Source of the DNA: Vibrio mytili
GTDB lineage: Bacteria > Pseudomonadota > Gammaproteobacteria > Enterobacterales > Vibrionaceae
Reading direction: 5' to 3'
Assembly: GCF_000830505.1 (NCBI RefSeq)
Contig: NZ_JXOK01000049.1
Location: forward strand, 124,001-188,000
DNA: 64,000 bases
The position numbers were made by a program, and so were the translations under genes. A model generated the notes under the pieces. That model was not told the DNA's origin, did not search any database, and saw only the letters and a list, made by a program, of their open reading frames with translations. Positions 57,272 to 64,000 of this stretch are shown here, one piece after another (position 1 is the first letter of the stretch; the number at the start of each line of letters is the position of its first letter).

Positions 57272-58141
57272 ATGAGCCAGCAACAAGTTTCTCGAATCAA
57301 TGATGTGTTGTTTTATATCCATCAAGATATCAGTCGTGAGTTGTCAGCAAAAACGTTGGCAAACGTAGCGGCTTATTCTGAGCAACATTTTCATCGAATA
57401 TTTAAAGATGTTGTTGGGGAGTCGATCCATCAATATGTACGCCGTACCCGAATGGAGTACGCCGCGAACCAACTCATGTTTGATACTCAGTCATCGGTAT
57501 TGGATATTGCAAACAAATCCGGTTTTAACTCGATGTCTTCTTTTAGTCGCGCATTTAAAGCGACGTTTAACATGGCACCGGGAGAATGGCGAAAGCACGA
57601 TTTGCAAGTGGCGGAGAAACCTTATTTAAAAGACCCAGAAGTTGCAGAAGGCTATCATCGTGTTGCCAATCGACGGTTACCTGAGCCTAAAATTCTCGAA
57701 GTGCCTGAGCGATTAGCGGCTTATGTTAGACATGAGGGTTATAATCGTTCAATTCGCCACGCCTGGTTGATTCTCAAAGCATGGGCGAATTCTGAGGGTC
57801 GAGATTTTTCCGTACAATATGGTTTGCATCACTCGAATCCAGCCTGGGTTGAACTCGATAAATGTCGTTATGTGGCCTGCATGGCGATTGATCAGCCGCT
57901 GAAGCTGCGTGGTGTTGTGAATCAGATGCTCATTCCAGGAGGTTTACATGCTGTGTTTAGATTGACTGGAGTATATGGTGAGTTACTGCCACAGATTAGT
58001 CAGGTGTTGGAAAGGTGGTTACCTACGTCAGGCCTTAAATTACGTTCAACACCTGCCTATGTTCATTATCACAAAAACCACTTTCTTAACGAGGAAGAAA
58101 TGTTTGAATTGGATTTTTATTTGCCAATTAGTTTTTTCTGA
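57272..58141 (+). CDS. AraC-family regulator with GyrI-like effector domain
   Basis: A 289-residue protein: two AraC helix-turn-helix motifs at residues about 10-105 (ELSAKTLANVAAYSEQHFHRIFKDVVGES, then SSVLDIANKSGFNSMSSFSRAFKATFNMAPGEWRK) and a C-terminal GyrI/SbmC-like ligand domain (ILEVPERLAAYVRHEGYN, YVACMAIDQPLK, GGLHAVFRLTG). The N-terminal placement of the DNA-binding part and this effector domain recall Rob. Such domains bind small hydrophobic molecules. Divergent from the aminotransferase gene. Confidence 0.88.
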   Translation: MSQQQVSRINDVLFYIHQDISRELSAKTLANVAAYSEQHFHRIFKDVVGESIHQYVRRTRMEYAANQLMFDTQSSVLDIANKSGFNSMSSFSRAFKATFNMAPGEWRKHDLQVAEKPYLKDPEVAEGYHRVANRRLPEPKILEVPERLAAYVRHEGYNRSIRHAWLILKAWANSEGRDFSVQYGLHHSNPAWVELDKCRYVACMAIDQPLKLRGVVNQMLIPGGLHAVFRLTGVYGELLPQISQVLERWLPTSGLKLRSTPAYVHYHKNHFLNEEEMFELDFYLPISFF

Positions 58142-58264
58142 ACATTGTGGTCAAAAAGTGTGCTCAATTCTACGATGTAACCGCAATTCAAGTGCTATGT
58201 TTATGCTTGTGCTGTGCAAAAATCGAACGCAGCGAAACATCAATAATCTAGCCAAGAGGTCTAT

Positions 58265-58504
58265 ATGTTAGGTGAAAATCACTCATTAACACATGAATTC
58301 CCAGAACATTTGGATACCATCGCTCAATTGAGTGAGAATGATGCATCATTTGCTAAAATCGTTAGAAACTACAACGCGTTAGATAAAGAGATTCGGGTTC
58401 TAGAGTTACAAGGGAACCCGATTGATGATCACGAAATGAATGTGCTGAAGCACAATCGCGCGGAACTAAAAGATTGGCTCCACTCTCGAATTATGGGCTC
58501 TTAA
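58265..58504 (+). CDS. YdcH-like DUF465 protein
   Basis: A 79-residue acidic, fully helical protein of the DUF465 family: LTHEFPEHLDTIAQLSENDASFAKIVRNYNALDKEIRVLE and LKHNRAELKDWLHSRIM are typical. Forms a short coiled-coil hairpin; function unknown. The AAGAGGT before ATG 58265 supports the start. It stands alone after the AraC gene. Confidence 0.85.
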   Translation: MLGENHSLTHEFPEHLDTIAQLSENDASFAKIVRNYNALDKEIRVLELQGNPIDDHEMNVLKHNRAELKDWLHSRIMGS

Positions 58505-58565
58505 AGTAATGTTGATTTTTAACTAAGCAATGAATATCGCTCGTATCCACGAGCCGTTTTTCTAT

Positions 58566-59213
58566 TTAATCAAGCGCTCTGGTTTTTACCCAGAGGACGG
58601 TATCTTCATCGACAGGTGGATACGTGCTTTCCAAGCGAGGTAAGCGTAGCCATGAAGATTCAGGATAGTATCCATTTGAATCTTTAAATCCCCCAGATAA
58701 GACAAATATCTCAATACCAGTAGAGTCGTGAGGAGGTTGAAAGCGTTCCCCTTTAGGGCAGAACAGCAGAGAAACGTGTTCGTGAGCGTAGTCGTGTAGA
58801 TTGACGATATGCGAGCCTCCATTGTTGTCGAACTTATCCAGCGCTTTGGTGTTAATTCTTACCGTGGTGAGATCTTCTTTTTCAAACTGATTCAGTTTCA
58901 CGAGAATCACGCATCCCTCTAAACTAAACGGAGAGTGGTGGCTGCCCGGAGGATTGCGAAGGTAAGTTCCTGCGGGGTAATCACCATGTTCATCTGAAAA
59001 CACCCCTTCAAGTACTAAGATTTCTTCACCGAGAGGGTGAGGGTGCTCTGAAAATCGGGAGCCTGGCGCATATCTTACGATACTGGTGGTGTGCCCTGAT
59101 TCTTTTGCCTCACGCTCTAATGGCTTGCGCCACACACCCTGAGCGGGACTTGCGGTCCACTCCATTTTTGCGGTGTCGACAACCACCCGTTTAGCAAAGT
59201 CCATATTTAGCAT
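58566..59213 (-). CDS. ChrR-like double-cupin protein
   Basis: A 215-residue protein with two cupin units. The first has RFSEHPHPLGEEILVLEGVFSDEHGDYPAGTYLRNPPGSHHSPF, a full His/Glu metal site like that in the cupin of the anti-sigma factor ChrR; the second has RFQPPHDSTGIEIFVLSGGFKDSNGYYPESSWLRLP with only part of the ligands. The zinc-binding anti-sigma N-terminal domain of ChrR is missing, so it is a stand-alone cupin, perhaps an oxidative-stress dioxygenase or sensor. Confidence 0.82.
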   Translation of the reverse strand: MLNMDFAKRVVVDTAKMEWTASPAQGVWRKPLEREAKESGHTTSIVRYAPGSRFSEHPHPLGEEILVLEGVFSDEHGDYPAGTYLRNPPGSHHSPFSLEGCVILVKLNQFEKEDLTTVRINTKALDKFDNNGGSHIVNLHDYAHEHVSLLFCPKGERFQPPHDSTGIEIFVLSGGFKDSNGYYPESSWLRLPRLESTYPPVDEDTVLWVKTRALD

Positions 59214-59458
59214 AATGAGTTAACCTGAGATCATTTGTTTTTTGGATATTGAACGTATAAGTTGAACGAATCAATACCTAGATATTAAATTATTGGTCAG
59301 AAGTGTTATGGAAGTAACTCAAATTATGTAAGCTTATGCCTTAAGGGAGTTTACAATAACTAAAGCTTCTAATTAATTGAGAGTGCAGGACTTTTTTTTT
59401 CATAATTTTGACCTAATATCTGAATTAGAAAACACTTCAAACAAAATAAGGGGTAACC

Positions 59459-59998
59459 ATGACGGAACAATATATACCACCACGAGTTTGGACCAACGAA
59501 AATGAAAATGGTGGGCAATGGGCAAGCATCAATCGCCCTGACTCTGGCGCACGCCACGAGCAAGCGTTACCAGTAGGCGAGCATCCATTTCAACTGTATT
59601 CAATGGGCACACCGAACGGACAAAAGGTGACCATTATGTTTGAAGAGTTGCTGGCTGCTGGTGTTAAAGAGGCCGAGTATGATGCCTACCTAATTAAAAT
59701 CGGTGATGGTGATCAGTTTGGTTCGGGGTTTGTGTCGGTAAACCCAAATTCGAAAATTCCTGCGTTAGTCGATCGTTCAGGTGAAGAGCCTATCAATGTC
59801 TTTGAATCAGGAAACATCCTTTTTTATCTGGCTGAAAAGTTTGGTTTGTTCCTACCAAAAGAAGGCGCGAAACGTGCAGAGGTGATGAACTGGTTATTCT
59901 GGCTACAGGGGTCTGCCCCGTACTTGGGGGGAGGCTTCGGTCACTTGTACGCTTGTCAATATCCCCACCCAAATTATCATTCTAAACATATTCATTAA
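59459..59998 (+). pseudogene. yghU: YghU-type glutathione transferase, 3'-truncated at a presumed element boundary
   Basis: YghU-class proteins are glutathione-dependent disulfide-bond reductases. The first 165 residues align with the intact paralogue just downstream (PNGQKVTIMFEELLAAGVKEAEYDAYLIKIGDGDQF, NSKIPALVDRSG, VFESGNILFYLAEKFG, GSAPYLGGGFGHLYA), then identity stops within one codon near 59953 and 14 unrelated residues lead to a stop. The C-terminal helical domain (about 120 residues) is missing, so the product should be inactive. It is not a frameshift: no other frame continues the homology. Its GC-rich third positions match the chromosome. AAGGGG precedes the ATG. Confidence 0.88.
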
Positions 59999-60024
59999 TT
60001 TCCATTAATTAGGCTTTACGAAGC

Positions 60025-60059
60025 ACTATACAAAATAATTAAGTGGTATTTTGTATAGT
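60025..60059. repeat. 13-bp inverted repeat near the element end
   Basis: ACTATACAAAATA / TATTTTGTATAGT, perfect, with a 9-nt spacer. It lies 70-105 bp inside the presumed boundary and 54 bp before the second yghU. Could be a recombinase-binding site, an operator or a promoter-proximal hairpin. Confidence 0.6.
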
Positions 60060-60112
60060 AATAATTCAGCCACTCAACTCACTTAAACGAACAAAAATAC
60101 AGGGATATAGCT

Positions 60113-60973
60113 ATGAGCGAAAAGCAATACACTCCGCCTAAGGTTTGGAAAAACGAAGCAAGTAGCGGTAACAAATGGGCCAATATAAACAGCCCTGAAT
60201 CTGGCGCTAGATTTGAACGAGAGTTACCCAAAGGTGAACACCCATTTCAACTTTATTCACTAGCTACTCCAAATGGTCAAAAAGTGACTATCTTATTTGA
60301 AGAGCTCTTGGCACTAGGTATTAAAGAGGCTGAATATGACGCATACCTCATCAATATCGGTGAATCAGATCAGTTCTCTTCTGGATTTGTAGAAGTAAAC
60401 CCTAACTCTAAAATCCCTGCATTAGTTGACAAGTCGGGGGGCGAAACCGTAAACGTGTTTGAATCCGCCTCTATACTTGTTCATCTTGCTGAAAAGTTTG
60501 GCAAGTTCTTACCAAGTAATGGATCTGCACGTAGCCAAACATTTAACTGGTTATTTTGGGCGCAAGGTTCTGCCCCATTCTTAGGTGGTGGTTTTGGTCA
60601 TTTCTATGCTTATGCGGACGAAAAGCAAGAGTACCCTATTAACCGATTTGCGATGGAAGCGAAACGTCAACTTGACGTGCTAGACAAACAACTTGCAAAG
60701 AACACTTATGTCGCTGGTGAAGAATATACTATCGCTGATATGGCTATTTGGCCTTGGTATGGCAATTTGGTGCTAGGCAAGTTATATGATGCTGCTGAGT
60801 TCCTAGAAGTACATGCCTATGAGAACGTTGTACGCTGGGCTAAACAAATAGAGTCTCGTGAAGCGGTACAACGAGGCATAGTGGTTAATAAAGGTTGGGG
60901 GGAAGAATGGGAACAAGTCCCAGAACGACACTCTGCTGAAGATATCGATCGTGTATTGCAAATCCGCCCATAA
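60113..60973 (+). CDS. yghU: YghU-type glutathione transferase, complete copy
   Basis: A full-length 286-residue paralogue with thioredoxin-fold N-domain (residues about 45-130, PNGQKVTILFEELLALGIKEAEYDAYLINIGESDQF, NSKIPALVDKSGGE) and helical C-domain (FNWLFWAQGSAPFLGGGFGHFYAYA, VLDKQLAKNTYVAGEEYTIADMAIWPWYG). It shares most residues with the truncated copy, but third codon positions are clearly more AT-rich (for example TTCTTAGGTGGTGGT against TACTTGGGGGGAGGC), so it is not a recent duplicate but was brought in from elsewhere. AGGGA precedes the ATG. Confidence 0.92.
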   Translation: MSEKQYTPPKVWKNEASSGNKWANINSPESGARFERELPKGEHPFQLYSLATPNGQKVTILFEELLALGIKEAEYDAYLINIGESDQFSSGFVEVNPNSKIPALVDKSGGETVNVFESASILVHLAEKFGKFLPSNGSARSQTFNWLFWAQGSAPFLGGGFGHFYAYADEKQEYPINRFAMEAKRQLDVLDKQLAKNTYVAGEEYTIADMAIWPWYGNLVLGKLYDAAEFLEVHAYENVVRWAKQIESREAVQRGIVVNKGWGEEWEQVPERHSAEDIDRVLQIRP

Positions 60974-61062
60974 CCTTATACACAACTCACGACTCTAAGC
61001 GGTTAAGAACGGTCGATAAGGGTTTAAAAAATGGTTTTCTAACCCTCACAACCAAGGAGGAA

Positions 61063-61682
61063 TTACTCCTCCTTCTTTTGATTATTAAGTTCTTGTTTGA
61101 TCTGCAAGTATGCCGCTCTGGACTCTTCAGAAAGCGCTTGAACTTGCTGTTGGTAGTGGAGCATCTGCATATCGAAAAGCTCTTTGATCAAAACTTGGTT
61201 TGTTAGATGGTGTTCAAACAGTTCTTTTACTTTATCTTCGACACCTTGACCGTTTTCAGTGAGTCTTTTTTTGTCTGAAATGGGTTTGATTAGCGATAGT
61301 ATGGATTTCTTGGTCGGGCAAACACCTAGCAAGTTTAGTGAAAAGAAACTCATTGCCAAACACGAGAATGCGCTAAATAGTTCAAGGTGGTTGTTGATAA
61401 GCTGACTCAAGATCTGAGTAATAAGCGTGTGTTTAAACTGTCTCGTTTGTCCTGAGATTTTTCCGCCTATTCTGGCTAATTTCGGGTTTACCTCAGATAA
61501 GTAATATTGCTGCATATCCCAGTTAGAACCTCTTCGATGTTCAATCTCAATCAAAAATCCTTCTAAGATATTTTCTTTCTCTCTGTTCAATGCTGCGACT
61601 CGCAGCAAATGGCTTCGCCCTGTTTCTGAGAAAATCGCTGAAATGCTGTGGTGTTGATGTTCAATTCTGTGGTGTTATTCAT
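61063..61682 (-). pseudogene. Helical protein of unknown function, single-base frameshift
   Basis: Not recognised. A strong start (AAAGGAG, 6 nt before ATG 61682) opens a frame reading MNNTTELNINTTAFQRFSQ that stops after about 30 codons, while the long frame from 61608 begins without an ATG. Adding one base near 61617 (GGCC to GGC) joins them as QGRSHLLRVAALNREKENILEGF. The corrected protein has about 206 residues; a central hydrophobic patch (LELFSAFSCLAMSFFSLNLLGVC) is flanked by charged helices, and the C-terminus is a coiled coil (MLHYQQQVQALSEESRAAYLQIKQELNNQKKEE). Points away from the operon at 62.5 kb. Confidence 0.65.
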
Positions 61683-61939
61683 AGTTCACTCCTTTAAAAA
61701 CGGGTTTTTAAACCCTAAGTCAGTGATCCATAAATCAACGAAACGTCAAATTAAGTAAAAGTTGAGAGTGAGAAAAATCTCTCTACTACGGTGTTTTTGC
61801 GTTTTGAGAATATTATAGTGCTTGGAAAATTAAATGAGACGGCGAGTTTTTCAAAAAAAATATCTTAGTGAATGCCTTTTTCTAAAAGGGTTTGAGAGTG
61901 AAAAAATCCTTAGTTGTCAAGAAAAAATAAAATAAATCC

Positions 61940-61968
61940 TTGCGTATTGATATTTATTTTGATATGAT
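61940..61968 (+). promoter_or_regulatory. Strong sigma70 promoter before the structured leader
   Basis: TTGCGT (61940-61945), 17-bp spacer, TATGAT (61963-61968), in very AT-rich surroundings. Predicted start about 61975, exactly where a 9-bp hairpin begins. Confidence 0.7.
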
Positions 61969-61974
61969 ATGAGA

Positions 61975-62400
61975 ACACTAAACGTTGTAAGTAAGTTTAG
62001 TGTGAAAATCGCTAAGTATTCCGAAGGAAGTGGAATAATTGATAGAGTCATCGAATGACACTTTAGCGTAAGTGAAAATTATTTTCGCTTTATATTGGCT
62101 TATCTACGGACATACACCTCCGTTGTTTGCCGCCAAATAGCACGAACGAAATGTTCGAATAAAACTTAGCAGCCCCGTTGATGAGGGTAGCTACACAAAA
62201 TAACTGTAAGTGCCACTTGAAGAGGAGTGTTTGACGAAAGAACAGTGAATAAACGTTGTTGATAGCTTTTAGGCTATCAGATCAATCTTATTGGGATTGA
62301 TGTGCCTTCGCTTTAAGCGATAGAGAAACATAAATAGGTGTCGTGTATCACGATCCTTACGTTTATTGATTTTCAGTCTGTCTATCACTGAAAAATGCTG
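61975..62400 (+). ncRNA. Candidate large structured RNA / operon leader
   Basis: No ORF is present but hairpins follow one another: ACACTAAAC/GTTTAGTGT (61975-62003), TATTCC/GGAATA (about 62017-62037), AAGTGAAAA/TTTTCGCTT (62070-62090), ACGGA/TCCGT (62106-62123), CGAAC/GTTCG (62143-62157), ACTGT/ACAGT enclosing CACT/AGTG (62203-62246), TGATAGC/GCTATCA (62260-62279), ATCAATC/GATTGAT (62281-62301), TCGCT/AGCGA (about 62307-62320), TCGTG/CACGA (62341-62353) and TTTTCAGT/ACTGAAAA (about 62371-62394). The 5' end coincides with the predicted transcription start. It may be a free non-coding RNA or a leader of the downstream genes. Not matched to any family I can name. Confidence 0.55.
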
Positions 62401-62479
62401 TGCTAATTCGTTAAAACGCCACTCATCTCAGGCTGTGTGTTTTGTGATTTGGTGACAAATTAACTTGGGAGGAAACGCT

Positions 62480-62602
62480 ATGTCATTATTAACATCAATT
62501 CAAATTAAACCTACCTTGCACTCGTTCGTGTCTATCACTTACGAGGGATTTTCATACCTGCAATTCCATCAACACTATTCCTATTTGATGCGCTTCCCCT
62601 AG
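62480..62602 (+). CDS. Small ORF, 40 codons, with strong ribosome site
   Basis: MSLLTSIQIKPTLHSFVSI at the start, MRFP at the end; no recognisable domain. GGGAGGA lies 7 nt before the ATG, as good as any site in this region. It sits between the structured RNA and the next gene, so it is either a leader peptide or a small element protein. Confidence 0.5.
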   Translation: MSLLTSIQIKPTLHSFVSITYEGFSYLQFHQHYSYLMRFP

Positions 62603-62735
62603 CGTATGCCCCTGAGTTCGTCCGAACTTAGTTATAAACAAAAATAGATAAATCAAAGCGTTAAAGAAGTACACCTACTGGGTGGGGGTTCTTACACCCC
62701 GAAGAAAGTTAATAAATAAAAAAGAGGAAAACATT

Positions 62736-63635
62736 ATGACTTATAAAACTTACGAAACTCAATTAGACATCGCAATGAACCATTCAAAATCAAGAAGAAC
62801 CTTGAGAAAGCACTTTGGCAAGAAATCAATTAGTTACGATGATTTTACTCGTTTAATGGCAAGAGGTGGGGAGTCTATAGATGCTGAAACGAGTGATTTA
62901 CTGGGAAGAGAGAAACTGTGGGTTGATAGTGGTGAACCGACAATCTTTATCGAAAATAAGGACTTAGCTCAACAGCTTTATTTGGCTTCATTTGATGTCC
63001 AAGACTTCAATGTCGAGCCTCCATTCAAGACCTTTGCTATGTCTTTTCCGAAAAATACGGAAATTGAGGGGGTTAAGATGCACACGGCTTTGGTCAGCGT
63101 GATGACGGTTGCGGAGCATTTAAAAGCTAACCGAGATGTTTTAGGTATGCCGCAGACTTTGGGCTGTGAACTAGAAATGAGTGATGATCTAGTCGTTTGT
63201 GTCAGTGCTAATGATGGTGCTCATCTAATGCGTGGACACTCATATCTAAATACTTATGAAGATCCAACAGTCAAGCATTCGGAAAGTGATGAGATTGATA
63301 TGTTACTAAAAATTGCACTGTCGTTATGCGTTTATCACTCAGCGACCGAAGGCAAGAAGCTTGAAGTGGGCTACCCAAAATCGTGGGTTAAAAAGTCAAA
63401 AAAACGACAAGGAACAAATGGTCGAGGAATGGTGCTTCGAGGTATGGGGGGCGGTTCAAAACCTTCAAAAGAGAAAAGCGCTGGACGAAAAATCACGCTT
63501 AAAGTCCCGTTCTTTCGCAACTTACGTGCAGAAAGATATTACCAAGGAGAGCATAAAAATAAGCCTATTGGTAGTCGTTGGGTGTTCGTTAAGGGTATCG
63601 ATCTGAATAACAGTCAACATTCGCTGTTAGCTTAA
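62736..63635 (+). CDS. Mobile-element protein of unknown function
   Basis: A 299-residue basic protein; ATG 62736 follows AGAGGA, while the upstream in-frame ATG at 62682 has no site. The N-terminal 40 residues are helical and charged; a middle region (FIENKDLAQQLYLASFDV, HTALVSVMTVAEHLK) looks alpha/beta; then MLLKIALSLCVYH, and a basic tail VKKSKKRQGTNGRGM with the C-terminal block FFRNLRAERYYQGEHKNKPIGSRWVFV. That arrangement, a hydrophobic helix, a basic linker and a terminal R..RYYxG...RWVFV block, loosely recalls a family common in phages and plasmids that includes anti-CRISPR AcrVA2. The resemblance is weak and function is not assigned. Confidence 0.65.
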   Translation: MTYKTYETQLDIAMNHSKSRRTLRKHFGKKSISYDDFTRLMARGGESIDAETSDLLGREKLWVDSGEPTIFIENKDLAQQLYLASFDVQDFNVEPPFKTFAMSFPKNTEIEGVKMHTALVSVMTVAEHLKANRDVLGMPQTLGCELEMSDDLVVCVSANDGAHLMRGHSYLNTYEDPTVKHSESDEIDMLLKIALSLCVYHSATEGKKLEVGYPKSWVKKSKKRQGTNGRGMVLRGMGGGSKPSKEKSAGRKITLKVPFFRNLRAERYYQGEHKNKPIGSRWVFVKGIDLNNSQHSLLA

Positions 63636-63675
63636 AAAATCACATTAAATCAAACAAATATTAGAGGAGATGCTT

Positions 63676-63888
63676 ATGTGTGAAGAAAATAAAGTCATTC
63701 AATTTGACGAGGAAATGGACATTGACCGTAGTCCGAATTACTGCTGGCGATGCAAAAGCTCTGATTCGAGTGTCGAGGAGACGGATGTCGATTTTGACAC
63801 TGTAGCCGTTCATTTTGCTTGCAACGATTGTTCAAGCACTTGGGAAGTCAGATATGACGCAACAACACTGTTTATCGCAACACAATAA
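63676..63888 (+). CDS. Small zinc-ribbon protein
   Basis: A 70-residue acidic protein with two Cys pairs, CWRC (near residue 23) and CNDC (near residue 50), the layout of a four-Cys zinc ribbon, and a beta-strand-rich end STWEVRYDATTLF. ATG 63676 follows AGAGGA by 7 nt. Family not recognised. Forty bases after the preceding gene, in the same operon. Confidence 0.65.
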   Translation: MCEENKVIQFDEEMDIDRSPNYCWRCKSSDSSVEETDVDFDTVAVHFACNDCSSTWEVRYDATTLFIATQ

Positions 63889-63914
63889 TTTTAATAAAAC
63901 ATAGGAGAATAGTT

Positions 63915-64000
63915 ATGAATATTATTGATACAACACGAAAATATGCTAATAAAAACAAAGAGTTCAGTGAGATCTGTGGCTTGATTGCCGCTTCAATGCG
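63915..64000 (+). CDS. Start of an unknown gene, cut by the window end
   Basis: AGGAG lies 7 nt before ATG 63915 and the frame (MNIIDTTRKYANKNKEFSE onward) is open for 28 codons to the window edge. Spacing and ribosome site match the two genes before it, so it is the next operon member. Nothing can be said about function. Confidence 0.55.
   Translation, partial: MNIIDTTRKYANKNKEFSEICGLIAASM

Larger units (their letters stand above)
59954..64000. mobile_element. Left end of a presumed integrative element inserted in yghU
   Basis: The boundary is inferred from the sudden end of yghU homology near 59953. From there to the window end the DNA is more AT-rich, the genes have no chromosomal-type relatives that I recognise, and a second complete yghU stands first, as if to replace the disrupted host gene. 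The junction begins TGTCAATATCCCCACC. No integrase or transposase lies within the window; it may be further right. The other end should carry the missing 3' part of the host yghU. Confidence 0.6.

Noticed and set aside
59953..59998. First yghU broken by a frameshift like the other genes
   Set aside because: No reading frame after 59953 continues the homology; the sequence itself changes, so this is a true truncation.
62166..62192. Hammerhead ribozyme core (GTTGATGAGGG) in the structured RNA
   Set aside because: The conserved CUGAUGA and GAAA elements are not both present in the right arrangement.

Overview
The window reads as a stretch of a Vibrio genome, probably the second chromosome of a Harveyi-clade species. 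Protein sequences, the moderate GC content, several Vibrio-type dispersed repeats and the mix of accessory catabolic operons all fit, but the species and replicon are inference. No rRNA, tRNA, CRISPR array or full-length transposase gene was seen.

Layout. 1-2.4 kb: end of outer membrane phospholipase pldA, a CPBP membrane protein and a lipoprotein. 2.7-6.6 kb: a polar amino acid ABC transporter operon with an RpiR regulator, behind a sigma54 promoter with tandem NtrC-like sites. 6.7-12.6 kb: a YSC84 lipid-binding protein, ppsA with its divergent regulator ppsR, and a second purA broken by two frameshifts. 12.7-17.1 kb: two LysR regulators, a HisC-like aminotransferase, an orphan ArgT-like binding protein and a small RRF-like protein. 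17.2-26.9 kb: a complete purine-to-allantoin module: NCS2 permease, puuD, uraH, uraD, xdhC, xdhB, xdhA and a RutR-like TetR regulator, with three RutR-type palindromes; the permease also has a near-consensus sigma54 promoter and tandem NtrC sites. 27.1-29.2 kb: mesX-mesD, the oxygen-requiring folate-independent methionine synthase pair. 29.4-33.9 kb: LysR, histidine ammonia-lyase and a long-form urocanase. 34.1-38.0 kb: ASCH protein, RarD-like and EamA transporters, a DUF2058 protein and a MarR regulator. 38.2-43.1 kb: ectoine-degradation genes doeD, doeC, doeX and doeA, without doeB. 43.6-49.2 kb: a LacI-controlled beta-glucoside PTS system with a HAD sugar phosphatase. 49.6-59.2 kb: nemA/LysR, rhlE, a lipoate-ligase-like protein, an aminotransferase/AraC pair and a ChrR-like cupin.

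59.4-64 kb: what looks like the left end of an undescribed integrative element. A chromosomal yghU gene is cut after codon 165, a complete but diverged and more AT-rich yghU lies just downstream, and then come unfamiliar genes. A strong sigma70 promoter at 61.94 kb precedes about 500 nt of hairpin-rich non-coding DNA, then an operon of a 40-codon ORF, a 300-residue unknown protein, a small zinc-ribbon protein and a further gene running off the window.

A cross-cutting observation: seven genes are interrupted by eight frameshifts. Seven of these are explained by loss of one G or C from a G/C run of two or more, and the eighth (doeA) by loss of two bases at a probable CCGG. The uniformity suggests systematic sequencing or assembly error rather than eight independent pseudogenisation events, so these genes may be intact in the organism.
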